DNA of 64,000 bases. It comes from Eudorina sp. 2006-703-Eu-15 (lineage: Eukaryota > Chlorophyta > Chlorophyceae > Chlamydomonadales > Volvocaceae). Each line of letters opens with the position of its first letter. The stretch's first letter is position 1. The stretch covers positions 1,218,135 to 1,282,134 of the forward strand of contig BDSI01000011.1 of NCBI GenBank assembly GCA_003117195.1. Direction: 5' to 3'. This document shows positions 24,854-37,504 of this stretch, piece after piece. A program made the position numbers and the translations under genes. Under the pieces are notes generated by a model. That model worked only from the letters and a program-made list of their open reading frames with translations, was not told where the DNA came from and made no database searches.

Positions 24854-25769
24854 ATGGCGCTCAGCGCCGACAGAGCCTCAGGAGGCCGAGCGCCCATCAG
24901 CGGACCCGTTCCGTCGGCCAGCGTGACGCCTCTTCCCCCCGCCTCGAGCCGCACTCCTTGCACCACCGCTCTGCGTACGCTGGGCATGAGCCCGCCCGGC
25001 GCAGCGTCATCCGCCGCCGGCGCCCCAGCGGCCTCACGCCTGCCAGCATCGCCCGCGACCACCCCCCAGCCCATCTCGCCAACCCGCCTTCCTACCTCCG
25101 CCACCTCAACTCGGACCGCCCTCAGGGCCACTCGCACTGCGCCGAAGCCCTCCTCCAGGGATGGCCGCGACCCCTACTCCGCGCTGGTCATCTCAGCAGA
25201 GCACCTAGAGGGCAGCAGCAGCAGCAGCGCCGTCCAACGCCGCAAAATCGCGCGGTTGGAACGGTTGCTGCGGGGCGTTATGAGCCTCTCCGTACTGGAC
25301 ACGTACGGCTTGCCGTACCCAGGCGGCGTCGGCAGTGGTCCCGGGCACCTGACCGGGCTGGCGCATCAGCGGCGGCTGCCGCCAGCGACCCAGCCGACGG
25401 CACCCCCCGCGGCCCGGCTGTGGCAGCTGCCCCTACGCATCTCACCTTTCCTCTCCCAGCCCCCGGCCAAAACCACCTCCTACCCCTCGACGTCGTCGCC
25501 CTCCTCCTCCGCCGCCGCCCCGGGGATCATCACCGGACGGCCCAACCTGAGCACACGACGACGGCGGCAGGAGCAGCACCCACCACCGCCGCCGCCGCAA
25601 GAACCAGGTCCGTCGGCCGCCGGCCGGCCCCATCCATCCAGCCTCGCGGCGGCCGCTGTACAGCTCGAGGTTGGCCTCATTCCGGATTCCGAATCCGCCC
25701 CGCCGCCTCCGCCGGCGCCGTCGCCGGCCGGCCCGGCCAGTCGTCACCTAGCGGCCGTCCTCCGGACCC

Positions 25770-25803
<34 letters not shown>

Positions 25804-28800
25804 GACAACACGGGCATATAAAGTCGTGGGGGAAGCACCGTCGGAACCGAGCCGGACGGATGTTGTCGCCGCTGCGGTCACCGCCGCCGCCGCCGCTTCG
25901 GCCACCGCCACCCACGCTTCCGTGACCGCGGCCGCGAGCAGCGCCATCGAGCCTGCTGGCCCCTCTGCAGCAGCAGCAGCAGCAGCAACAGTGGCAGACG
26001 CCGTGACACCCGGCCCCCAACCGGCCCCCACTTCAGCAGCAGGCGCCGGGTCACCCGCGGCGGAGTCCGTCCCTGAACCGCCCTCTGCCACCCACATCCC
26101 CCACATCGCCCACACCCGCCCTCCAGAAGTGTCAACAGCGTCAGTACCAGCAACACCGTTACCGGCAACAGCAGCAGCGGCGACAACAGCGGCGGCGGCG
26201 ATGCCGGCAGCAGCATGGGCGGCAGCCGCGGGAGCCGGAGCTGCTCCGCCCCGCCCGGTGGAGGCGGGTGGAGGCGGCCCCGCCGCCCTGCACCTCGCGA
26301 CGGTCCTCAGGACGCGAGCGGCGGCGGGGAAGCGCCTCCAGAGCAGCCCGCCGGGACCCCAGCAGCAGCAGCAGCAGCAGCCACAACCACAACCGCCGCA
26401 CACGCCATTGCCGCTGACGGCAACGACCACGGCGGCGACGATGGTGGCGATGAGCACGGGAACAGCAGCAGCGGAGCCTACGGCCGCCGCGGCCGCGGTG
26501 ACGCCGGCGGCACAGGCGGCGGCGGTGAGTCCAGCTTCAGGGTCACAGTCTGCTGCTGCTCCCTCAGCAGCGCTCCCAGCACTGGGTGAGTCGCCCCCGT
26601 CTCTAGCACCTCTGGAACCTCCCGAACCCGTCGGAAAGCGTGAAGGGGAAGGTGACCATGTAACAGCCGTACCAGCAGCCGTACCAGCAGCCATATCAGC
26701 AGCAGTAGCGGAGGCAGCAGCACCCACGGCCGGGGCGGCCCCCCAGGCGCCTCTCAGCAGCCCCACCCGACACGAACCCACCTCGGAGCCGCCTCGGGTT
26801 TCGGAGCCGCCGCAGGTGGAAGGCACGGCAGCCCCGCCTCGGGCTCCGGAGCAACAGCAACAGCAACAGCAGTCACAGGCCCACCCCCGTGCCCAGGTGT
26901 CCCCGAGGACGGATCCGCCCCTGGAGCTACAGCCGCTTGCCGGGGGCGAATATTCCCAGGACCTGGGAGATGAGGGGGGAAGGGGAATAACGGCGGGCGG
27001 GCAGGCGCCAGCCGGGCAGCTGCCCGTGCTGCCGGCGGCGACACTGCGGCCGCCGCAGCTGCAGCCCCGGCCAGCCCGGGCGGTGCCGGCCGCGCCACAA
27101 CCGCCACCGCAGCAGGAGCCGGGGTCACATCCGCTCGGGCTGACGTCATCGGGCCCAACTAGCGCCGCCGCCGCCGCCGCCGGGTCGTCTACAGCCGCCG
27201 GTGCACTTGCCGCAGGGGCATGGGTGGCAACGTCTGCAGGCCCCTCGGTGGTGGGGGCGCCGCCGGTGCAGCCGCCGTCAGGCGCCGGGGGCGTTGTCAC
27301 CGTCGGCGGCCGCGGGCGCCACGTCAGCACCCCCGCCGCCGCCCCGTTCGCTGCCGCTGTGGCGGCTGTGGCTGTGGCTGCGGCAGCGGCGGATTCCCCT
27401 GCGCCGCGGCCTCGATCGCAGCCGACACACCCCCGTCCACCGCCGCCACCGCACCTCTCCCTGCCGCGGGGCGGCGGCGCGCCAGCGCCCGCGGCTGCCG
27501 CCGCCGCCGCCAGCGGCGGCGGCGCCAGCCGCACCCGCGAGCTGCTGCTTCTGCACCCCGCTTCCGCCTCCGCCGCCTCCGCCGATGTGTCCCCCCGCGA
27601 CCTGAGTTCCGCGCTCTTCTCCGCGCCCTCCTGGGTGCACATCGCCCGGCTGGTGCACTCCTGGCCGCACGTCCTCAACGGCGTCTGCGTCACGGCCGCG
27701 TTTAAGGCGCTGGTGCGCTGCTGCCACCCCGAGGTGGGTGCAGGGAGGGTGCGGGGAGGGTGCGGGGAGGGTGCGGGTGAGCTGTGGTGGCAGGGGCAGG
27801 GGGTGTATGTGGGCCATTGATGGACCGGGGCTGGGTTTAGAGGGCTGCGGGTGGGTGGATAGTTGGGGAGTGGGGGTGAGGGCGAAGGAGTGCGGGTTGG
27901 ATCGGTCGACCCGGCAGCTGAGCGTGAGGACGTTTCCGGGAGGAGGCAGGAGGGCGGAGGGGACCTGCCGGGCTTGGCTTGGCTTGGCTTGGGCGCTTGG
28001 GGATGGGCCAGCCCAGCCAAGGCTGTTGGGGACAGACCTTACTCAAGCCAAGGCCGTTCCCCGCCGCCAACTGGTCCCGTCCTATGCCCCCTCCTCATCG
28101 CCCCGGAGCGCCAGCAGTCCCTCATACCCGAGTAAATGGTCGTTATTGTGCTCAGATCCCCCTCGTTTTTGGGTGACCCGGGTTCGTTTCTGGCTTTTTC
28201 TTTTTCCAAGTTGACCCCCTCAGCCCCCTCGGCCCCCTCGCCCCCTATATCCCACCTGCCTCACCACCTGCCCTGTTGGCCCCCCCCTTTGGAACCCCCC
28301 CTTTGGAACCCCCCCTTTGGGGCCCTCCCAGATGCTTCTGGATGCGGACCGACCTGACGGCCGGGCGCTCCGGAGCATGATGCAGTACCTGTGCTTCCAG
28401 GTGGGGGTGGGGGAGGGGGGTCGGGCTGGGGGGGGGGGTGGAGGGGGGCGCAGAGGAAGGTGGTGGTCAAGGGGGGTCTGAGCAGACTGCCTGAGCAGTT
28501 GGAGGTGTTGAGGGGGGGAGATCTCCAGGGTTTTGGGGTGGCAGCGATCCAGGGAGGGGTCCAGGGGCCCTGGGGTGAGGCTGGCCCCCCGGTGGGCAGG
28601 CGGACCCTAGCAGGACCCTAGCAGCCACAACCTCCCTTCCACCACCTCCCGCCCTCCCTCCGCATCCCTCCTTCATATACACCACCACAAGGTGGACTCC
28701 GAGTCCTTCTTTTGCCTTGAGTCCTTTGTTTCCTGTACCCCTCTGGTGTCCCCCCTTCCCTTCCCTTTCCGATACGGCAACCCCGCAGGCCGAGCACCAC

Positions 28801-31800
28801 CTGCCCGGTATGGGTCCCAGGGAGGTGGCGGGTGTGCTCTACTCGCTGGCCTCCCTGGACTTCCACCCGCCCCCCCACCTGGCGGAGCAGCTCTTCGGGG
28901 CCTTCGCCGCCGCGGGACCCGATCCGGACGGTGGGGCCGGGGGGAGGGGCCTGCGGGGTCAGGCACCCCACGGCGAGAGTGCGGGGCGGGAGGGAGCGGG
29001 GCGGGAGCCTCAGGGCCCGCCACGACAGACGATGGGCTCTCAGGAGCAACAACACCAGCAGCGCCACCACCACCAGCACCACCAGCACCACCACCAGCCG
29101 CAGCACCAGCCGCAGCACCAGCCGCAGCACCAGCGGCAGCAGCCGCCCTCCTCTTCCCCGATGTCGATGTCGATGTCGCGGCGGTCGTTGCTGGGCCGGT
29201 CCAACGCTCTGGACCTGGCGCACGTGTGCTGGTCGGCGGTGCGGCTGGGCTGGCGGATGGAGCCGGGGCAGCTGCAGGCGGCGTTCCGGCGCCTCCAGGT
29301 GGGCGGGGGGCTGGGAGGGGGCTGGCAGGGGGGCCGGGAGGGGGGCTGTGACGGGGGCTGTGACGGGGGCTGTGACGGGGGCTGAGCGCGAGGTAAGCAG
29401 GCAGCCTTGGACGTACCACCCTTGCTCACACATCATGCTCTCAAACCTCCTCTCACCCTCCCTGTCACTCGGTCCTCAACGCCACCTAGGCCACCCCACA
29501 TCCGCCCACTCGCTCACCCTCCCGCCCCCTGCCGCCGCGCTCCCCCCTGCCCCGCCGTCCCCTCGGGCTGTTTTTCTGTATAACCCCCTCGCCCCCCCTC
29601 CAGGTCTGCTACCTGGACGACGGCCCCAGCCTCCGCTCGCTGTCCGTCTTCCTCACGGCGGCCACACGGCTGGGGCTGCGGCTGGAGCAGGAGCAGGTGG
29701 GTGCGACGGCGGGGGCGGGGGGGGCGCTGTCTTTAATGACAAAAAAGGGGGCCGAGGGGGCCCGGCGGGACACACCGAAAGCGGTGCGGTGCTGACCATC
29801 ACAACCACCACGGGTTTCCTATACCCAGCCCCCACTTCCGCCTTCGCGCCCGCTCGCACCCCCGGCCCCTACCCTCCCCCGCCCTCCCTCCCTCACGGGG
29901 GGGCCACCGGGTGCCGATCGGACTGTTGCTCCGGCAGCAGCGCGGCCTCAATACGGTCTATGGCACATTCCCGCCCGCCCTCTTGCAGCAGCGCAGTTTT
30001 TACCGATGCCCTCCCGCCCCCCCCGCCCTCCCGCGCAGCTCTCCTGGTTGGAGTCCAAGCTGGTGCAGCAGGCCGCCGACCTCAACTGTGTGGACGTCAG
30101 CAACGTGCTGGCGTCGTTGGCTCGGCTGGGAGGGGACCACCGCCGGCTGAGGAGGCCGGGGCCCCAGGAGGTGCAGCCGCCGCCGCCGCAGGGCCCGGGC
30201 CCTGCTGAGGGCCCGGGCCCTGTGACACCGGGCCCGGATGAGACGGTTGAGGCGGTTGCGGGGAGCGGCAGCAGCGGCGGCGGTGGCGGGGCGGGGAGCG
30301 GCCCTGGGGTGATGCGGCCGCGGCCGGAGACGGTGATGGCGATCCTGAGGAGGTCGGCGGAGCTGGTGGGTTACCCGCTGGGCGGCGGAATGGGGATGGG
30401 GAACGGGATGGGGATGGGGAACGGGATGGGGATGGGGAACGGGATGGGGATGGGGAACGGGATGGGGATGGGGAACGGGATGGGGATGGGGAACGGGATG
30501 GGGATGGGGAACGGGATGGGGATGGGGAACGGGATGGGGATGGGGAACGGGATGGGGATGTATACGGAAACGGAGCCGCGGGAGACGAGGACTCCAGGAA
30601 GGGGTTGGTAGGGTGTACGGGTTTAGCCGGAGTTGCCCCGCCAACCCGCCCGCGCTGTTGTCTTGCCGCAAGTGTAGTTTTCAGGCCCGGCCCCGGCCGA
30701 CAGTTGCTCATGTGCCCTGCCGCCTCACGCCTTCCCTCCCCTCCCCTCGCCGGCCGCCCTTTTGCGACCGCCGTCCCCCTGCCCCTGGCCCTCCCCCCAT
30801 CCGGATGCGCGCGCACGTGTGCACAGCTGCCGTACACCCGTGTCGACGAGGCGGCCATGATCCTGTACGCGCTCGCCCGGCTGCGCTTCCGACCTCCCGG
30901 GAGGTTCGCGGAGGCGCTGTGCGGGTAGGTGTGTGGGTGTGGGTGTGCCCAGGGGCGTGCTTTATTTGTTTGGATGTGTCAGCGCGCGGGTATCTGTGTT
31001 GCGTGCGGAACCCGCCCGAACCGCCCAACGTGCGTTCGTAGGCAGGCAAGGCAGGGCAGGAGCGCGTGGCATGCGCGGGTGTATGACTGCGTGTGTGTTT
31101 GGGTGTGGATGGTCCGACGTGTGACCCAGCCTGATCTGATCCGGATCTATGGTGGGTGCAGACCCAGACCCAGACCCAGACCCCAAACCCAGATCCAGAT
31201 CCAGATCCGAATTCGGATTCGGGTCCCTTGCTGCTGATGATGCCAGGGTGACTAGGCGGGCTGGAAAAACATGGGTCGTTCCTTCGGACCCGGACCTGCA
31301 GGACAACGCATTTGCTTCTGGCACCCCGCTACTCAACCACCAACTAACTCAACCCCCCCTTTTTCCTCAGGCGCTTCCTGGCTCAGCGGCACGCCGCCAG
31401 CCCCGAGTCCCTGGTGCTCTGCGTCTGGGCGGGCAGCCGCCTCGGCCACGGCACCATCGGACACCCGCCGCCCCGCCAGTGGCTGCCGGCGCTCCTTCAC
31501 CAGGCGAGGCAGCTGCTGCCGCACCTCACCCCGCAGCTCACCACCACCCTGCTGTGCGGCCTCGCGCGCAGCGGATCGAGACGGCTGGAGCCCCCCGCCT
31601 GCGCGCCCTTCGTACGGCACGTCTCGGCGTTGCTGCCGTACTACACGTCCACGCGCGACCTGGCCCACACGGCCTGGGCGCTGGCGCGCCTGCCGCAGGA
31701 CTGCGTGCCGACCCACGGTTCGGCGTTCTGGGGCGCGCTGGGCGCGCGCGCCGCCGATCTGGGCTTCGGAGCGTTCGACACCCAGAGCCTGGCGAACCTG

Positions 31801-32715
31801 CTCTGGGCCCTGGCGAAGGCGGTGGTGAAGCGCGGTGAGGGTGATACCGCCGCCACCGCCAAGGGTGCGGCCGACCCGTGGGTCGCACGAAAGCGACCCA
31901 CGGGACACGCGGCGCGGCTCCTCGGTGGCGCATCGGGCCTCAGGGACCTGGTTTCGGCGCTGGAGGAGCGCCTGTACGATATGAACGAGACGGAGCTCAG
32001 CATGACGCTGTGGGCGCTCGGCAAGCTGGGGGCCGACCCAGGGGTCGGTTGGGTCGAGCGCGCGTCGCGCCGCGTGCTGGGGCTGCTGCCGCGGATGCAG
32101 GTGCGCGCACTCAACAGCATCGTACATTCGCTGACGTGGATCAAGTCGTACGAGCCGAGTGAGGAGCTCGTAACGGCGCTGGATGTCGCCGTACTGCGCC
32201 GCCAGCTGTTCGTTCGGGACGGCCGGATGCGGCGGGGGTTGGACTCGAGGCTGGCGATGCTGTGGGCCCGGCTGCGCCGCCGGCGGAACGTGCAGCGCGC
32301 GGAGGAGTTGCGTCTGGCGCGGCAGCGAAGGCGGCTGGCTGCGCGGAAGCGACGGGTGCGAGTGCTGGCCATGGCGGCGGCGGCGGCACGGCAGCACCGG
32401 GGCCGAGGGTTGCCGCGGCCGCGGCCGCACCTCGCCCAATCCCAGTGCCAGTCACAGGCGCAGGCGCGGGGCCCTGACAGCAGGCTCCAATATCAGCAGC
32501 AGCAGCACCACCCCCACCACCACTGTGCTGGTCAGCGACAGCAAGGAAAGCAGCCCGGGCGGCCGCAGCAGCAGTGGCAGGCGCCGCAGCGGGAACAGCA
32601 GCAGCAGCAGCGACCGCAGCAGGGGCAGGGGCAGGGGCAACGGCGGGGGGCCGGGCGCCGCGGGTCGCGGGGGCCGCCGCCTGGGGTGGCCGGGTTGGCG
32701 CAGCAGCTGCCGTAG
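24854..32715 (+). CDS. Large OPR/FASTK-like helical-repeat protein, probably organellar
   Basis: Model: join 24854-27733, 28332-28400, 28789-29298, 29604-29696, 30039-30365, 30827-30924, 31371-32715; about 1773 residues. All phases agree. The first ~900 residues are Ala/Pro/Ser/Gln low complexity. The C-terminal half carries repeated helical modules such as [67 protein letters not shown] and [13 protein letters not shown]. This pattern is typical of octotricopeptide-repeat and FASTK-like proteins, which bind RNA in chloroplasts or mitochondria. No RAP domain is visible at the end; the tail is Arg-, Gln- and Gly-rich. The Ala/Ser/Arg-rich N-terminus could be a transit peptide (inference). The start is the first in-frame ATG, but upstream exons are possible. 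The intron 5 donor (30366) was chosen because it keeps phase and removes a minisatellite. Confidence 0.75.
30388..30560. repeat. 18-bp minisatellite in intron 5 of the OPR-like gene
   Basis: About nine copies of GGGATGGGGATGGGGAAC. The frame stays open through it, because the unit is a multiple of three, until a stop at 30611; the in-phase donor at 30366 suggests it is intronic. Confidence 0.85.
31030..31078 (+). repeat. Dispersed ~45-bp intronic repeat (OPR-like gene intron 6)
   Basis: Reads GCGTTCGTAGGCAGGCAAGG and ends GCGTGGCATGCG. Same family as 10845-10888, 48911-48965 and 52537-52582. Confidence 0.55.
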
Positions 32716-33850
32716 GGTTTCAGACCCGACCTGGCCGTTTTGGGAGAGACCCGCCATGACCCCCAATGTGGCTGTGGGCGTGGGCGTGGATGGAAAGATA
32801 CGGATGCATCCTGTTGTCAGGGAGTTGGTTGCGTCGTACGGCATGTACTGCGATATCTGTATGTCGGGGGGTGCACGATGTGCGTGGTGGCGGCGGGCGT
32901 ATTGAGTATACGGGGAGGGGATTGAGGGTGCTGTGGGGCGCATTACTCGGCCTCTTTTCTCCTCGCTAGGCTGCTCCAGGAGGTCGGGGCGTGTCGGCAG
33001 TACGGCAGTATGCTCCATGCCGAGGTGCACATACCCACGTAGTTCTCTTTAACCCGCATAGTACAGTAACTGTGAGGTAGATTCCTTATCGTTACCCCAT
33101 ACAGCGACGTCCCACGGCAAGACTTTCAGAGCAGAGCTGTGACGGGTTGCATGCAAGGGTCGCCGGCGCTGCACGTGCGTGGGCGTAGGGGGTAGGGGTG
33201 GGGGTGTGGAGCCACCTGAGATTCGGGGGTCTTCGGGGGCAGTTCTGGGGTGATGACGCGTAGGAGTGACGCGTTGCAGTGACGGGTGGAAGTGCATTGT
33301 GGCTGGCGGGTAGATTGGGGCAGAGAGGCCAAGCACCTGCGGGTTGGGATTGGTCGTACCGTTGGGGGGGGGCATGCAGGAGTTGTCCGTGGGTGCATGG
33401 CCAGGGGTCCGGGGCCATTGCGCGGCGTCGTCACGGCGGCGACGTTTCGGCGAGACCTGGACACAATGAAGGGCTTGGGTGAATTTGCGGAAATTTCTGC
33501 ATAGATTCGCTAACAAGAACTCACTCATGTATTACCAGACGGTGTTCATAGCAGTGGCACTGAGAGTCTTAGACAGTGTGACACGGTGTCCCCAACGTCC
33601 ATCGTTAGTCGTTCGGACAACGGTCGATGGCTTTGCCGGGGTGTGAGCGTGCAAGACTGCAAGTTTTCACTGTTGAAATGGTCTTCCTGATAATTTTAAA
33701 TTGTTGGCAACGGTTATTCGTGCGGAGCAGGGCACCAATCGTAGTCAGCAGAGGTTACCTTTCTAGAAGTTCTGCCGTAGAAACGGTCGACCGTGGCTCA
33801 TAGCGCGTTTCCGCGCACCATTCGAAGCAGCCGCCTGGCTTATTCCAGCC
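32716..33850. other. Intergenic, OPR-like 3' flank and Canopy promoter side
   Basis: No gene recognised. The first half is GC-rich and the second half (from about 33480) is nearer balanced composition, as expected of the 5' flank of the Canopy gene. I see no TATA box that I would defend. Confidence 0.4.
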
Positions 33851-35481
33851 ATGGCGCTCCAATTACTGTTTAGCCTGGTGATAGCTTCCAGTTATCTGCT
33901 TCAAGGCAACCATGCTGCCGGGATTCTGAAAAGGATCGAGGCGCCGTGCACAGCATGCAAATCTGTAGCGGTAGGTGCACAAGTTATTTCAAATAACTCC
34001 GGCGCATATGCATCTTAACGCCACGCTTCTGGTTGCAGGCCGAGCTGCAGCGACGCATTGACAATGAGCCGGTCAGGAATCATCTTGATCTTCGACATCG
34101 CTTGGATAAAGATGGCCAGCGCTATGGAAAAGTGATCGCCTATCGGGTAGGCGGACGATCCTTCATTGCGTCCACACACCGTGCTGCTCCCATCTCTCGT
34201 TTGGTCTGAGAACGAGTGTTTAATTTTCAGTCAAGTATCAACTTGACGACGGGACCGTGCGCTAGGTGGTGCAGCGGTGGTTGAGCATTTCACGATCCTT
34301 TCACCCGTGTTGCAGTCAAGCGAGCTGCGCGCAGTGGAGCTGCTGGACGACCTGTGTAAAACCATGCGGGACTACTCACTCGTTAGCCCGCTGGGAAAGA
34401 AAACGAAGTTCTGGATGAAGGTCCGGGGTGAAGGGGCGGGTAACACCGGCGCGGTCAAACGGCCCCAACAGAACGAGGAGGACGAAAAGAGCAAGGTGAG
34501 TCAGCTCCCGCACTGTCCGAAGGATGCCGCATTTGGGTTTTCTGTTGCCTGTGCATGTAGGTTGCAGATGGCGGGTTACGGGTGTGCCAACACTCCACCT
34601 GCGCATTCCGTCGCCAGCCAAACTAACCCCGTGCCCAAAGCCAGCACAGGATCCCCCCTGCATGCCCAAAAGCCGACACAAAATGCTTCCTGCGGGCCCA
34701 ATTCATCCTGAATCCTCCGGGTGCCTCCCTGGCCGGCGGTGTTGACACCTCCCTGCAGCGGCTTGAGGCCTACTGCGGCACGTTGGTGGAGGAGTTCGAG
34801 GAGGAGGTCTACGCGGGCATCATGAAGGGAGGTTTCGACAGCGAGGGTGGGTCCGCATGTAACGGGTAAAGGCGCACTTTTTGTCATCACTGCACATGGG
34901 TCCGTACATCTTGCTGTACATGTTGCTGGGTCCAACACGCGAGGAAATTTAAACCACAACAGCCCTCCCGCCGGCTCCCCCCGCTGTCACCGCTGCTGAC
35001 GAGGCAGTTACATAATAAACGTTTACGAGTTGCACACCAACATGACCTTGATGTAAGGGGTGTCATGTGGTGCTTGGATTAAACCCTTGAGTACTGCGGG
35101 ATTCTGCCCGGAGGTGGGAAGTAGGAGGGACACACACCCGACCCAGATGCAAGTGGGACAGTATACCACTGCCATACCATTCACCAGAAAAGCGTATCAC
35201 GCGTCAAGATTGCATGGCAGCAGCCTCCTGACATAGCCTCTACTGGCGCGGACGGACGGACGGATTCGCGCGCAGGTGTGGAGTCGGTGCTGTGCCGGGG
35301 CATCATCACGCCCTGCCCGGCGCCAGCGGCCCCTACGCCGGCGGCCGAGGGCGCCACCGCGGCGGATGACGACGGCGACTCGGAGCGGGAGGCCACGGCC
35401 GAGGAGGCGGCCGCGGCGGCCACGGGTTACGTGGAGAACCTGACCCTCAAAGGCGATGCGGACGGCAACATCGAGCTGTGA
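33851..35481 (+). CDS. Canopy-family (saposin-like, DUF3456) ER protein
   Basis: Model: join 33851-33970, 34039-34146, 34316-34495, 34759-34846, 35276-35481; 233 residues with matching phases. Residues 1-23 form a signal peptide (MALQLLFSLVIASSYLLQG). Six cysteines at 33, 36, 90, 142, 172 and 179 follow the Canopy order: a CTAC motif, LLDDLCKTM, EAYCG, and LCRGIITPC. The segments LDLRHRLDKDG and YGKVIAYR between the first two exons are also typical. Canopy proteins are ER-resident chaperone-like factors; in animals they help fold receptors. The partner in an alga is unknown. After the last cysteine comes an acidic, Ala-rich tail ending in NIEL, not a standard KDEL/HDEL signal. The length fits the family. 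Confidence 0.88.
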
Positions 35482-37504
35482 GGGCGGGACACACGAGGAG
35501 GCCGTTCCGCTAAACGTGCAGTCGTGCTGCTGCTGCTGCTGCTGCGGGGGCTGCGGCGTTGGAGCCCGTTGCGGCGTAGGAGCAGCTCGCAGCGGCGCAG
35601 CGGAGGGGAGCCGGGGCGGAGCGAAGGGCGCAAAAGTGGAGAGAGCGGGAGCTGCCGCAGGATGGGAGGGCCCTGCGCATCCGTGGCGACGGGCTGCGGG
35701 GTCCGCCCGCCGCGGTGAACCCGGGCGACGGCACGACGGCAATTTTGGACGTGTGGCGGTGCCGGCGAGCGAAGTGAGATGCGTGCGAGGCAGGCCCGGG
35801 GCGGGTACCGCCCGGGTGTGGTGTGGTGCGGAAGATTTAAAATGACTGCGTAGGCAACAATGAACTGCGGATGAAGTGCGCAGACTGACGGGCGCGAGAG
35901 TCCTTACGGCCCGTACCTGCGACCTTGTTACGGTCCCCTTCCGGTCGCGCGTCGGAGACGGCGGGTAAGCCGAGTGACCACGATGGTACACCGCTGCTGT
36001 GTGACTTTGGGGGCCAATCGTGGCTGGGAGTCGCGCGCGGGGAGTCCCGAGTGGGGTGACGACGGTGCGGACGGCCACGGCGCGCAGTACTCTACCTTGG
36101 CGAGCGGACGCGGGGGGACCGGTGGGTCGACCGGTGTGTTGATGTACCTCAACACGCAGTGGGCGCCTGCTGTCAGCGGATGCCTGAGCGCCTTCCCTCC
36201 CGGTTCGCTCGGGCGGTAGGAAGCCGTACCGGGGCAACGGACGGGACGACGGCGGGGACGCCCCCAGGGCGGCAGCGCTGCGCTGCTACATACGGCGTCG
36301 AACCGCAATGATTTGGGATATGCAGCAACGTGCGAGAAACTTGTTACTTCGCTGATGGATGCCAGGGCATTGGCTGCAGTGCATTTCGGATTCCACCCTG
36401 CCCGCGCACCTGAATACTGCAACCCCTGTAGCGCCCTTGCTATTAACTCACATTGGTGTACGTTGCCTAGCTCCTGTGCGCATCATCCGGCGATTCCGAC
36501 GGACTACACCTAGGCGGTGCGGCTCCAGGGGTACGGACGCCCACACAACCCGATCACGGTAAACCTCTTAAATGACCAACGGTCGCCCCAGGCGGAAGAG
36601 CCGGGTGCTCTCATGGCGATGCAGCACAACTCCGTAAGCGGACTCCATCCGCCAGCGCTCCAACGTGTCAACGGCAATTAATTTGCGCTCATTGTACAAA
36701 TGAAACGTGTGCCGTACACACGGAGGAACAGAGGTCCCAGCAGCTCCAATCACCAGCCCTTCACTTCGCGTTGCCGCGAGGTGGCTTTCGTGTCAGGGGC
36801 ATCCGTGCGTAACACCGTCAGGTGAGCATGTTGGCGACATCGAGCTCGATCGGTTGGTGGGGTGTCGACGCGCAGGCTCGCACCGCCCATCATCAAGCCA
36901 CCCAGCAAACCACACGGGCGTACAATGCTATGTGTGTGTCTATGTGTGCGCCGTCCTAAGGATCATTCTGTCTCACATGCACGTTCGAACGCATACACAC
37001 GAGCATGACCTAGCAGTCTTGCTACAGCCCCCCCGGCCGCACGGAGTTTGCACCGTGCGATCAACCCCGGGAAGCATGCACACAATTTCATAATGGCCGT
37101 CAGCGCTCTCCCGCCAGGCTCTCACCAGTTGCAGCCGCGTGACTTGCAACCAGTCAACACCCACCTCCCCAAAGTCCCTCGCGGCCCCGTCGCCTGCCCA
37201 GTCCGGTGCGCCTCTGTGCCCCTCTCCTCTCCCTCCTCCTGTGCACCTCTCCCGTCGTCAGTGCCTCTCCCCCTCCCGCACCTAACCGTCCCACGGTTCC
37301 TGTGCTTTGGCCACCCCGCGGTCACCTCATCTCACCTAGCGCCGTTTTTGATCCATGTCACACGTTATCCAGTGCCAGCGCTTCTGCCTCATCTACGCAA
37401 CAGCCTCCTCATAGACCCAAGAATCTCCCCCACCTAGGTGCATCTGCTTGCTGGTGCCCCATCTGCTTGCAGGGCGGCCACGGGTCCCTTCCTAACCCCT
37501 CACC
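35482..37504. other. Intergenic between the convergent Canopy and ALG7 genes
   Basis: Should hold the two 3' UTRs. No coding region recognised. The last 300 bases before ALG7 are pyrimidine-rich on the plus strand. Confidence 0.45.

Noticed and set aside
25744..28020. 758-codon open frame on the minus strand
   Set aside because: It is antisense to exon 1 of the OPR-like gene. Low-complexity GC-rich coding DNA keeps opposite frames open, and the frame has no domain.
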